This document shows, piece after piece, positions 48,031 through 55,597 of a stretch of 64,000 bases of DNA. Position 1 is the stretch's first letter. Each line of letters opens with the position of its first letter. The notes under the pieces are model-generated. The model was not told where the DNA came from. It did not search any database and saw nothing but the letters and a program-made list of their open reading frames with translations. This DNA is from Cytobacillus horneckiae (GTDB lineage: Bacteria > Bacillota > Bacilli > Bacillales > Cytobacillaceae), in the NCBI RefSeq assembly GCF_002835735.1, contig NZ_PISD01000066.1:1-64000 (forward strand). The letters run 5' to 3'. The position numbers and the translations under genes were made by a program.

Positions 48031-48069
48031 CGTTCGCCTCATGATTTGGCGAACGTCAAGTTTTTCTAA
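48031..48069 (+). promoter_or_regulatory. Overlapping hairpins before motP (recurrent element, copy 4)
   Basis: ATTTGGC (48044-48050) and GTCAAGT (48055-48061) form the recurrent terminator-like stem, followed by TTTTTCTAATC. Its left arm overlaps GGCGAACG (48048-48055), which can pair perfectly with CGTTCGCC at 48031-48038. The two hairpins exclude each other, the layout of an attenuator, 24 bp before the motP start. Confidence 0.5.
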
Positions 48070-48092
48070 TCGTGCAATGCGGGAGAGAGGAA

Positions 48093-48905
48093 ATGAGAAA
48101 GCTAGATATGTTAACACCGATTGGACTAGTGTTCGGTGTTCTTATGGTTATTTTCGGCGTAGTTGCTACAGGAGGATTTAGCGGGATCAATTCTTTTTTT
48201 GATCCAGCCTCTATCTTCATCGTTTTTGGCGGGGTCATTGCTGGTTTACTCGTAAGCTTTCCATTAAAGGAATTGAAGCATGTTTTTATTGTCATTAAAA
48301 AAGGCTTTTCCCACGAGGAAAAATCGATTCAACAGCTTATTCAAACCTTTGTAAAGCTATCTGATCGCGCTAGAAGAGAAGGACTTTTATCATTGGAAAT
48401 AGAACTGGCAAAAGAGCCTGACTCTTTTGTTCGGAAAGGAATCATCTTGGCTGTTGACGGTATGGAGCCTGCAATGATTCAGGATATAATGGATGCGGAT
48501 ATTTTAGCCATGGAAGAGCGCCATAAAAAAGGGCGCAGCATTCTAGAGAAGGCGGGAGAGTATGCGCCTGCATGGGGGATGATTGGAACATTGATTGGGC
48601 TCGTCCTCATGCTGAAAAATTTAGAGGACCCTGCTAATCTTGGACCAAGCATGGCTATTGCTCTATTAACAACACTATACGGCTCGTTATTAGCTAATTT
48701 ATTTTTCATCCCAATGGCAGCAAAGCTTGAAGCACAAACAGAAGCAGAGGTTTTTTATAAGCAAATAATTATAGAAGGTGTAATAGGTGTCCAATCTGGG
48801 CAAAACCCTTCAGTCTTAAGAGAAAAATTAAGTGTATTCTTATCAGAAAAAGAAAGAAGAGAAGCAGAAGAGATGGAAGATGCCGAGGAGGCATTCAAAC
48901 CATGA
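48093..48905 (+). CDS. motP: Na+-driven flagellar stator subunit MotP
   Basis: A 270-residue inner-membrane protein of the MotA/TolQ/ExbB proton-channel family, in the MotP position after ccpA. Four membrane segments are seen, two near residues 8-26 and 33-52, two near 152-172 and 184-206. The cytoplasmic loop has R-A-R-R-E-G-L-L-S-L-E (about 94-104), the MotA-type motif that contacts the rotor. ATG 48093 has GAGAGAGGAA before it; a GTG at 48072 would add seven residues. The stop overlaps the motS start (ATGA). Together MotPS make the sodium-type stator in Bacillus. Confidence 0.94.
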   Translation: MRKLDMLTPIGLVFGVLMVIFGVVATGGFSGINSFFDPASIFIVFGGVIAGLLVSFPLKELKHVFIVIKKGFSHEEKSIQQLIQTFVKLSDRARREGLLSLEIELAKEPDSFVRKGIILAVDGMEPAMIQDIMDADILAMEERHKKGRSILEKAGEYAPAWGMIGTLIGLVLMLKNLEDPANLGPSMAIALLTTLYGSLLANLFFIPMAAKLEAQTEAEVFYKQIIIEGVIGVQSGQNPSVLREKLSVFLSEKERREAEEMEDAEEAFKP

Positions 48906-49645
48906 GGCGCAGAAAGAAACCGGAAAAACAAAAAAAAGGTGCTCCTGTGTGGATGGTTACCTATTCAGATTTAGTGACGCTTATTCTTGTGTTCTTTATT
49001 TTGCTATTTTCTATGTCGCAAATTGATATGATAAAATTTAAGGCCCTTTCAGAAGCATTTAGTAAGCATGCGATTTTTGACTCGAATTCGTCCATAATAC
49101 CGCTGGATGAGCCACCTGATTCTACAGAGAATAATGATAATCAGGAAAGAGACAAAGAAAGCCACTCTCTTGATTCACTCATTACAGAGGTACAATCCTA
49201 TCTTGAACTAAATGGCCTTGAAGATGTAATTGTTGCAAATAAAACCGAACGAGGAGTAGTCCTAGTTCTTCAAGAGCAAGTATTATTCGAAACGGGTGAA
49301 GCGGAATTAATTGATGACTCTTTTCCTTTTCTTGATAAATTGGGAGAAATGCTTGCCGCTATGCCCAACTTAATAAAAGTTGAAGGTCATACAGATAGCC
49401 GCCCGATTTCTAATTATCGATATCCATCTAACTGGGAATTATCTACAGCACGCTCAAGCAGTGTCATTCGTTATTTAAGTGAAAATCATGACATCAACAA
49501 CAGAAGGTTCACTGCAATCGGATTTGGTGATACAAGACCAATTGCAGCAAATGATAACCCGGAAAATTGGGAGAAAAATCGCCGAGTAGAAATTATTATT
49601 GCAGATCCGGAATATACGGAAGAAGTGACTGAGGAGGCATCGTAA
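48902..49645 (+). CDS. motS: Na+-driven flagellar stator subunit MotS
   Basis: A 247-residue partner of MotP. The single membrane helix (about residues 18-38) carries the ion-binding Asp in Y-S-D-L-V-T-L-I, and the residue pattern after it fits MotS (sodium). A plug/linker follows, then the OmpA-like peptidoglycan-binding domain (about 120-235: V-E-G-H-T-D-S-R-P-I and later S-T-A-R-S-S-S-V-I, R-R-V-E-I-I-I). Four-base overlap with motP shows coupling. Confidence 0.94.
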   Translation: MRRRKKPEKQKKGAPVWMVTYSDLVTLILVFFILLFSMSQIDMIKFKALSEAFSKHAIFDSNSSIIPLDEPPDSTENNDNQERDKESHSLDSLITEVQSYLELNGLEDVIVANKTERGVVLVLQEQVLFETGEAELIDDSFPFLDKLGEMLAAMPNLIKVEGHTDSRPISNYRYPSNWELSTARSSSVIRYLSENHDINNRRFTAIGFGDTRPIAANDNPENWEKNRRVEIIIADPEYTEEVTEEAS

Positions 49646-49874
49646 ACGGTGAGCTCTTTAGTCTTTTTTTTATTTGAGAGGGCAAGGGAAGCAGGAAAAG
49701 AGGAAGTTCTCAAATTGGAGAGGTGAGGCTAATGATTTTATAAGCGATAAATCTGTTTAGACTAACATTCAAGAGCAATATTATTTATGTTCATCCAAAC
49801 ACTTCCCACCGCAAAGTAAAGAATGCCTAAAAAGCCATAGACTGGAAAATAGACATTCTAACTTATTGATTAGG

Positions 49875-51038
49875 TTAAGCTCTACTTCTAAGAGGATATA
49901 ACGCTTTCTCCAATGTGTTAAGGTTCTTTTCGGTAATTTCACTTTTTCTAGGGATAGGCGCATACAGATTGGCCGGGTCTTCCCATGCTGTTGGCAGCGG
50001 TACGGGTGCTTTTTCCTGCCACTCTTTGACCCATTCATCAGGTAAAGCGCCACAACAGTTTGAGTTTTCAGTCATCTCCATCCAAATATGTGCCCAGGCG
50101 CGGGGAACGACTCTCCATAAATCATAGCCTCCACCTCCTACAGCGATCCATTTACCATTGCAGTATTGGTGCGCAAGTTCATGAGCTAATTTTGGAATCT
50201 CTTTATAAATTCGCATTGTTGCTGATAAATGAGTAAGCGGGTCAAGATAATGAGCATCTGCACCATTTTGAGTGAAGATGACATCAGGTTTGAAGAATTC
50301 AACAACCTCTTTAAATGATGTCCGATAGGCATTGAGCCATGATTCATCCTCTGTAAAAGCATCTACAGGAATATTAAAGGAGTAGCCATAGCCGTGGCTA
50401 TGCCCCCGCTCATTTACGTTTCCTGTACCTGGGAAGAGGTAGCGTCCAGTTTCATGTATGGAAAGTGTGCATACATCTGGGTCATCATAAAATGCCCATT
50501 GAACACCATCGCCGTGATGGGCATCTGTATCAACATATAAAACTCTAGCATTATATTTTTCTCTTAAATACTTTATAGCAACAGAACTATCATTATAAAT
50601 GCAAAAACCAGATGCTTTTCCTCTAAAGCCATGATGAAGACCGCCACCAAGGTGAAGTGCATGGTCAGCCTTGCCTTCCATTACATAATCAACAGCAGTC
50701 AGAGCTCCGCCGACCAAAAGGGAGCTCGCCTCATGCATTTGCGGGAAAATAGGTGTATCTTCTGTTCCAAGACCGTAATTTTCAGCCTTATCTTCCGCCA
50801 GTTCTCCCTTGCCTGCAAGCTTGACTGCCTGAATGTAGCCTGGATCATGGATAAGCAGCAATTCCTCATCAGATGCGGCACGAGGAGGAATAATCTGCTC
50901 GTCATTAATAGCGCCAAGCGACTTTAATAAATCAAGCGTTAATTTAAGGCGGACTTGATTAAAGGGATGGTCTGCATTAAATCTATAATTTAATAAATCA
51001 TTTGAGTAAAGAAATACTGAACGATTCATGATGATCAC
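49875..51038 (-). CDS. acuC: Acetoin utilisation protein AcuC (class I/II histone deacetylase fold)
   Basis: A 387-residue zinc deacetylase. [12 protein letters not shown] (about residues 132-143) holds the paired catalytic His, and [11 protein letters not shown] (about 170-180) the zinc Asp and His. In B. subtilis AcuC removes the acetyl group that AcuA puts on acetyl-CoA synthetase. The GTG start overlaps the acuB stop (GTGA); an ATG nine bases later (51029) is a possible start too. Last gene of acuABC. Confidence 0.94.
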   Translation of the reverse strand: MIIMNRSVFLYSNDLLNYRFNADHPFNQVRLKLTLDLLKSLGAINDEQIIPPRAASDEELLLIHDPGYIQAVKLAGKGELAEDKAENYGLGTEDTPIFPQMHEASSLLVGGALTAVDYVMEGKADHALHLGGGLHHGFRGKASGFCIYNDSSVAIKYLREKYNARVLYVDTDAHHGDGVQWAFYDDPDVCTLSIHETGRYLFPGTGNVNERGHSHGYGYSFNIPVDAFTEDESWLNAYRTSFKEVVEFFKPDVIFTQNGADAHYLDPLTHLSATMRIYKEIPKLAHELAHQYCNGKWIAVGGGGYDLWRVVPRAWAHIWMEMTENSNCCGALPDEWVKEWQEKAPVPLPTAWEDPANLYAPIPRKSEITEKNLNTLEKALYPLRSRA

Positions 51039-51676
51039 ATCCTCGGATCGATGGGCCAGAGTACTTCATGCCCTGCCTCCCTTAGGTCGTCTACAAGGGA
51101 AAGCGGATTCATCGTTTGAACTCTAAGCACAATAATTTTATAATTGCTATCTTTTTGATCAGGGTAAACTAAAACGCTTTGAATATTTGCTTTGCGATTG
51201 CGGATCACCGAGCTTACTTCAAACAGCATCCCTGATTTATTTGGAACCTTCACTTCAATTTGTGAACCTGGCTGGTGAGCTCCTGTCAATTCAACAAGCG
51301 TGTGAAGCAAATCTGTTTGTGTCACGATGCCAACCAGTTTTTCATTATTTAAAATTGGCAAACAGCCAATTCTATGTTCATATAGTGTTGCTGCGATTTC
51401 TTCGACAAAATCAAGCGGATGACCTGTAATGATATCCGTTTTCATCACTAATTTTAATGGGTTATTTACGCCTTCTTTAAATTTATCTGTATCAAAAATA
51501 GAAGGAGTTGCGTCTCTTAAATCTCTGTCTGTAACAAGCCCTACTAAGCTTTTATCCTCATCTACGATAGGAAGATGCCTAATTCTTTTCTCACGCATGA
51601 TTTTTAGCGCATCAGCAATACTATGATTTTCTGATAAGACGACGATGTCTGTTTTCATGATTTCTTCAACAATCAT
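51035..51676 (-). CDS. acuB: Acetoin utilisation protein AcuB (two CBS domains plus ACT)
   Basis: A 213-residue protein: two CBS modules (about residues 1-60 and 75-135; each ends with V-G-L-V-T-D-R-D-L or V-G-I-V-T-Q-T-D-L) and a C-terminal ACT-like domain ([15 protein letters not shown]). CBS pairs usually bind adenine nucleotides, so it is a likely energy sensor for the AcuA/AcuC system. AGAAGGGGGATT precedes the ATG; the stop overlaps acuC. Confidence 0.93.
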   Translation of the reverse strand: MIVEEIMKTDIVVLSENHSIADALKIMREKRIRHLPIVDEDKSLVGLVTDRDLRDATPSIFDTDKFKEGVNNPLKLVMKTDIITGHPLDFVEEIAATLYEHRIGCLPILNNEKLVGIVTQTDLLHTLVELTGAHQPGSQIEVKVPNKSGMLFEVSSVIRNRKANIQSVLVYPDQKDSNYKIIVLRVQTMNPLSLVDDLREAGHEVLWPIDPRM

Positions 51677-51703
51677 TAGAATCCCCCTTCTGTTTTTAAA
51701 ATT

Positions 51704-52335
51704 TTAATACATAAACCGATTCATAAATCGCAATTGATCAAACCGCTGTATTGAATCTTGGTCAATTCTTTTTCCGATTTTAACCATCAAACAATTGGCT
51801 GGATGAGAACTTATTTCCGGATCATCCGTAGCATACCAAACAAGGCCGCCGGCGTTCATCATCTTTTCCATTATTTTTCTGTACTCCCATACATTGAGGC
51901 CAGTCCCTTTTAAATCCCAGTGCCAATAATATTCAGTCGTGATAATAATATAATCTTCCATCGCATCATCCATCATCGATACTCTAAGAAGATTCTTTCC
52001 AGTACCAGAGCCGCGAAACTCCGGAATGACTTCAATCGCTCCAAGTTCGATTAGATTATCCATTTTCCCCTCTGACCATCTTTCTAACGGATCAGGATAT
52101 AAATAGGTTACATAGCCTACAATGGTATCTCTATCTCTAGCAATGATAATTCTCCCCTCAGGCAAATCCGCTATTTCAACAAGTGCTTTTTTTGTTGTTC
52201 CGGGGGTCTAAACGAAACTAAATCTTTATGAAATTCATAATCTCTTAATAGGTTTGATGGAATAGGACCTTCAATAATCAATTCTCCCTTTGGCGTTTTC
52301 AATTCCATTGCATTATATGTTTTATGATGTTTCAA
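51704..52335 (-). CDS. acuA: Acetyltransferase AcuA, reading frame interrupted by a -1 shift
   Basis: AcuA is the GNAT enzyme that acetylates and inactivates acetyl-CoA synthetase. The gene starts at TTG 52335 (AGGCGGTG 6 bases upstream) with KHHKTYNAMELKTPKG and runs in frame to '...RPPEQQKK', where one A is lacking in a run of seven (T run at 52187-52193). In the zero frame a TAG follows at 52171-52173. One base back, the family sequence continues as ALVEIADLPEGR to the normal C-terminus, RFMNRFMY, at 51704. The joint is a canonical -1 slippery heptamer, A AAA AAG (52192-52186), so recoding, transcript slippage, a sequencing error or a true null are all possible. Acetyl-CoA binding block: G-S-G-T-G-K-N-L-L. 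Confidence 0.85.
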
Positions 52336-52373
52336 TCTATTTCACCGCCTAAAAGCATTTTCATGATAACTCT

Positions 52374-52403
52374 ATTATACATAATACCTTAAAGCGCTTT
52401 CAT
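52374..52403 (-). promoter_or_regulatory. acuABC promoter -10 with overlapping cre site
   Basis: On the minus strand TATAAT (52379-52374) is a perfect -10 box; a cre, ATGAAAGCGCTTTAA (52403-52389, one mismatch to WTGNAANCGNWNNCW), covers the place of the -35. CcpA binding there would shut acuABC in glucose, as reported for the B. subtilis acuABC/acsA region. Confidence 0.7.
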
Positions 52404-52500
52404 ATAAATATTATATCTATTTTATGACAATTTGAAATTATTCGTTTATTGTTTTAGAATGGTTGTTAATAGAAATTATTGTTAATAAATATTTTAAAAA

Positions 52501-52529
52501 TTGTGAAAAGAAAATATTTATACTATAAT
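52501..52529 (+). promoter_or_regulatory. acsA sigma-A promoter
   Basis: TTGTGA (52501-52506), 17-bp spacer, TATAAT (52524-52529), 36 bp before the acsA start codon. Confidence 0.65.
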
Positions 52530-52564
52530 AATATCAAACAAATATATAAGGGGGAATAGGCAAA

Positions 52565-54283
52565 ATGAAGTTGGAAGCGCTGCCAGTAATACAAGGTGAA
52601 CATAATCTTAAAAATTATGAAGAAGAATATAAAAGCTTTGATTGGAGCAAGGCGAAGCAGCAATTTTCTTGGTATGAGTCCGGGAAGATGAATATGGCCC
52701 ATGAGGCAATTGACCGCCATGCAGAATCTGATAAAAAAAATAAGGTAGCGCTGTATTACCGTGATGATAAGCGCAACGAGAAGTATACATTTAAAGAAAT
52801 GAAAGAACTCTCAAACAAAGCCGGAAATGTGTTAAAAACAATTGGCGATGTGGAAAAAGGGGACCGGGTATTTATTTTTATGCCGCGTTCACCTGAGCTA
52901 TACTTCTCAGTACTAGGAGCGATTAAGCTGGGAGCCATCGTAGGTCCATTATTTGAAGCTTTTATGGAGGGTGCAGTGACGGACCGCCTGGCAGACAGCG
53001 AAGCTAAAGTATTAATTACGACTCCTGAATTGCTTGATAGAGTACCTGCGGATAAGCTTCCTCATTTAAAGCAAATTCTAGTCGTAGGTGAAAATATTGA
53101 GGAAAATGATTTAATTGCAGATTTCAATAAGCAAATGAAGGATGCCAGCAAGCACTTAGATGTTGAGTGGGTAGAACCGACTGATGGTCTGATTCTGCAT
53201 TATACTTCAGGCTCAACAGGCAAACCAAAGGGCGTCCTGCACGTTCATAATGCGATGATTCAGCATTATCAGACGGCTAAATGGGTGCTGGACTTTAAAG
53301 ATGAGGATGTTTATTGGTGCACAGCTGATCCAGGCTGGGTAACCGGTACATCTTACGGTATATTTGGTCCATGGTTAACAGGTACTTCAAATTTAATCGT
53401 CGGTGGAAGATTTAATCCTGAATCATGGTATCAAATGATAGAAGAATATGGAGTCACTGTATGGTATAGTGCACCAACTGCTTTCCGTATGTTAATGGGA
53501 GCCGGAGACGAAGTTGTTAAGAAGTTTGACTTGAGCTCGCTCCGCCACGTATTGAGTGTTGGCGAGCCTTTGAATCCAGAAGTAGTTAAATGGGGAGTAA
53601 AGGTGTTTAACAAGCGAATCCATGACACTTGGTGGATGACTGAAACTGGTGCACAGCTAATCTGCAACTATCCATGCATGGAAATCAAACCTGGTTCAAT
53701 GGGGAAACCGATTCCGGGCGTAGTCGCTGCGATTGTCGATGATCAAGGAAATGAGCTGCCTCCTAATAGAATGGGGAATCTGGCAATTAAGAAGGGCTGG
53801 CCTTCTATGATGCATACAATCTGGAATAACGAGCAAAAATATGATTCCTATTTTATGCCTGGTGACTGGTATGTATCTGGTGATTCTGCTTATATGGATG
53901 AGGAAGGATATTTCTGGTTCCAGGGGCGTGTAGATGATGTCATCATGACTTCTGGAGAACGAGTAGGCCCATTTGAAGTAGAAAGCAAGCTGCTTGAGCA
54001 TCCGGCTGTTGCTGAAGCAGGTGTGATTGGAAAGCCTGACCCTGTACGCGGGGAAATCATTAAAGCATTTATCGCTTTAATGGATGGACATGAGCCTTCA
54101 GACGAATTAATTGAGGAGATTCGTCAATTCGTGAAAAAAGGCCTTGCCGCACATGCTGCACCACGCGAAATTGAGTTCCGCGAGAAGTTGCCTAAAACAA
54201 GAAGCGGAAAAATCATGCGCCGTGTCCTAAAAGCTTGGGAGCTCGATTTGCCGACTGGTGATTTATCTACAATGGAGGACTAA
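52565..54283 (+). CDS. acsA: Acetyl-CoA synthetase
   Basis: A 572-residue AMP-forming ligase making acetyl-CoA from acetate, ATP and CoA, for growth on acetate/acetoin. The phosphate loop is Y-T-S-G-S-T-G-K-P-K-G (about residues 213-223), Y-W-C-T-A-D-P-G-W-V-T-G follows, and the adenylate-binding Y-V-S-G-D-S-A-Y-M-D-E lies near 437-447. The acetylatable lysine is Lys549 in R-S-G-K-I-M-R-R, the residue switched by AcuA and AcuC encoded next door. GGGGGAATAGGC precedes the ATG, and the divergent acuABC shares its control region. Confidence 0.96.
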   Translation: MKLEALPVIQGEHNLKNYEEEYKSFDWSKAKQQFSWYESGKMNMAHEAIDRHAESDKKNKVALYYRDDKRNEKYTFKEMKELSNKAGNVLKTIGDVEKGDRVFIFMPRSPELYFSVLGAIKLGAIVGPLFEAFMEGAVTDRLADSEAKVLITTPELLDRVPADKLPHLKQILVVGENIEENDLIADFNKQMKDASKHLDVEWVEPTDGLILHYTSGSTGKPKGVLHVHNAMIQHYQTAKWVLDFKDEDVYWCTADPGWVTGTSYGIFGPWLTGTSNLIVGGRFNPESWYQMIEEYGVTVWYSAPTAFRMLMGAGDEVVKKFDLSSLRHVLSVGEPLNPEVVKWGVKVFNKRIHDTWWMTETGAQLICNYPCMEIKPGSMGKPIPGVVAAIVDDQGNELPPNRMGNLAIKKGWPSMMHTIWNNEQKYDSYFMPGDWYVSGDSAYMDEEGYFWFQGRVDDVIMTSGERVGPFEVESKLLEHPAVAEAGVIGKPDPVRGEIIKAFIALMDGHEPSDELIEEIRQFVKKGLAAHAAPREIEFREKLPKTRSGKIMRRVLKAWELDLPTGDLSTMED

Positions 54284-54303
54284 ATTTATATTGAAGTTAA
54301 GAA

Positions 54304-54350
54304 GGGCAGTGAGGGAGAAAATCATTATGATTTACCTTCACTGCTTTTCT
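54304..54350 (+). terminator. Rho-independent terminator of acsA
   Basis: GCAGTGAGGG (54306-54315) pairs with CCTTCACTGC (54335-54344), with AAATCAT/ATGATTT extending inside, then TTTTCT. Confidence 0.85.
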
Positions 54351-54373
54351 ATTTTCACTATATTAAAAAAGAA

Positions 54374-54590
54374 AAGCGCCATAATGGCGCTCAGGCTGTA
54401 TGGAAACTCCTTTCCAAATAGGAAGGGTTTTGGATTTTCCGAGGCTTACGCTCGCTTTGAGCACTTCGAGCGTCGAGCAGCTTCGACGCTACTCACCTTT
54501 AGTGTCTCGACTTCTACTCAGAGCAGCGAGATACCCGAGACCATGGAAACTTCCACTCCGCTCCAACTATTGGAATATTGATTTATAAGT
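54374..54590. repeat. Dispersed repeat element after acsA
   Basis: It begins with the perfect palindrome AGCGCCATAATGGCGCT (54375-54391) and ends with TTCCACTCCGCTCCAACT, the reverse complement of a 'GTTGGAGCGGAGTGG' edge similar to 33704. Inside are short palindromes (GAGCACTTCGAGCGTCGAGC, near 54459). A related palindrome sits at 55565-55592. No coding sequence is credible. Confidence 0.55.
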
Positions 54591-54629
54591 ATTGACGGAA
54601 ATTCGTCTTAGCGCATTTTACGCATAACT

Positions 54630-54972
54630 ATCCCCATTTTTGATTCCAGTTTCACAGTCTATGACCATTTTCCGCTTGCCTACACCCAATTTCGGTTCCA
54701 GTTACACAATCTAAGACCATTTTTCGCCTACCTACACCCAATTTTGGTTCCAGTTACTCAATCTATGACCATTTTTCGCTTACCTACACCTAATTTTGGT
54801 TCCAGTTACTCAATCTAAGACCATTTTCGCTTGCCTACACCCAATTTCGGTTCCAGTTACACAATCTAAGGCCATTTTCTGCTTGCCTACACCCAATTTC
54901 GGTTCCAGTTACTCAATCTAAGACCATTTTTCGCTTACCTACACTCATCTTTAATTTCAGTTACACAAAAAA
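54630..54972. repeat. Tandem array, 52-bp period, about 6.5 copies
   Basis: The marker TTCCAGTT (or its variant) recurs at 54644, 54696, 54748, 54800, 54851, 54903 and 54955, that is every 52 bp (once 51). Each unit reads roughly TTCCAGTTACACAATCTAAG, then ACCATTTTTCGCTTACCTAC and ACCCAATTTTGG, with single-base variants such as ACTCAATC. The period is not a multiple of three, so it is non-coding, and units are repeat-only with no unique spacers, so it is not CRISPR. Confidence 0.92.
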
Positions 54973-55093
54973 GGAAGTATATTCATTACTATAACAACAA
55001 TCGAATGAAGCAAAAATTAAAAGGACTGAGTCAAGTATAATACCGAACTCAGTCTGCGGTTGCATAAAAAATGTGTCTAACTTTATCCAGGAT

Positions 55094-55135
55094 CTCGACC
55101 GTCTCGCTATTCCCACGAGTCGAGCGGACACCACC
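55094..55135 (-). repeat. Dispersed repeat family B, copy 2
   Basis: On the minus strand GGTGGTGTCCGCTCGACTCG and AGCGAGACGGTCGAG match the element at 39376-39425. A GACTGAGT/ACTCAGTC hairpin precedes it (55024-55054). No gene is seen between 54972 and 55238. Confidence 0.6.
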
Positions 55136-55237
55136 TCTCCAAATCCAGCAAAAATTTACTTGTCTTCACTTTATGAGGTGCTCTGAAGCAGCAAGTAGCT
55201 GTTTACTCCTTGTCTTCAATTTGGCTCTATGTTTCTC

Positions 55238-55273
55238 AAAAAAAAATCAACAAGCCGGGCAATCGGCTTGTTG
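55238..55273 (-). terminator. Strong rho-independent terminator
   Basis: On the minus strand CAACAAGCCG pairs perfectly with CGGCTTGTTG, followed by nine T. It ends the penicillin-binding protein / mtnD-fragment transcript. Confidence 0.92.
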
Positions 55274-55281
55274 AGGTCATT

Positions 55282-55581
55282 CTATGCTTTCAGTTCTTCT
55301 TTTTCATAAACCGGTACCCATCCTTCAGGTGTAACAAATAAGCGAACGGCAACGACTTTGCGATCATCTGCTAAAGTGAAGTAGTGGCGCGTGTTTTCTG
55401 GAACAGAGATTAAGTCGCCGGGATCAAGATGTACCTCGATGAAACGCTCCTCATTTCCTCCTTGGATAATAAACACACCGTGGCCGCTTACGATAAAACG
55501 GACTTCGTCATCTGTGTGGTGGTGCTCTCTTTGGAAGTTTTTCAGCAATTCATCAAGGTTTGGATTGGGTCTGAGCGCCAT
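55282..55581 (-). pseudogene. mtnD: N-terminally truncated acireductone dioxygenase (MtnD)
   Basis: A 99-residue open frame that is the C-terminal half of acireductone dioxygenase, the cupin of the methionine salvage pathway (normally about 180 residues). From N-L-D-E-L-L-K-N-F (8-16) to the end it follows the family closely, with the metal ligands His20, His22, Glu26 (H-H-H-T-D-D-E) and His66 (N-T-R-H-Y-F) all kept. The first 70-80 residues are gone; the sequence MALRP before the homology comes from a repeat palindrome (ATGGCGCT) of the type at 54375. No other mtn genes lie near. It could still be translated in the tail of the upstream gene, but I treat it as a fragment. Confidence 0.75.
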
Positions 55582-55597
55582 AAAAGGCGCTTTTCTT

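Noticed and set aside
54630..54972. CRISPR array
   Set aside because: The 52-bp units follow each other without unique spacers and no cas genes are near; it is a simple tandem repeat.
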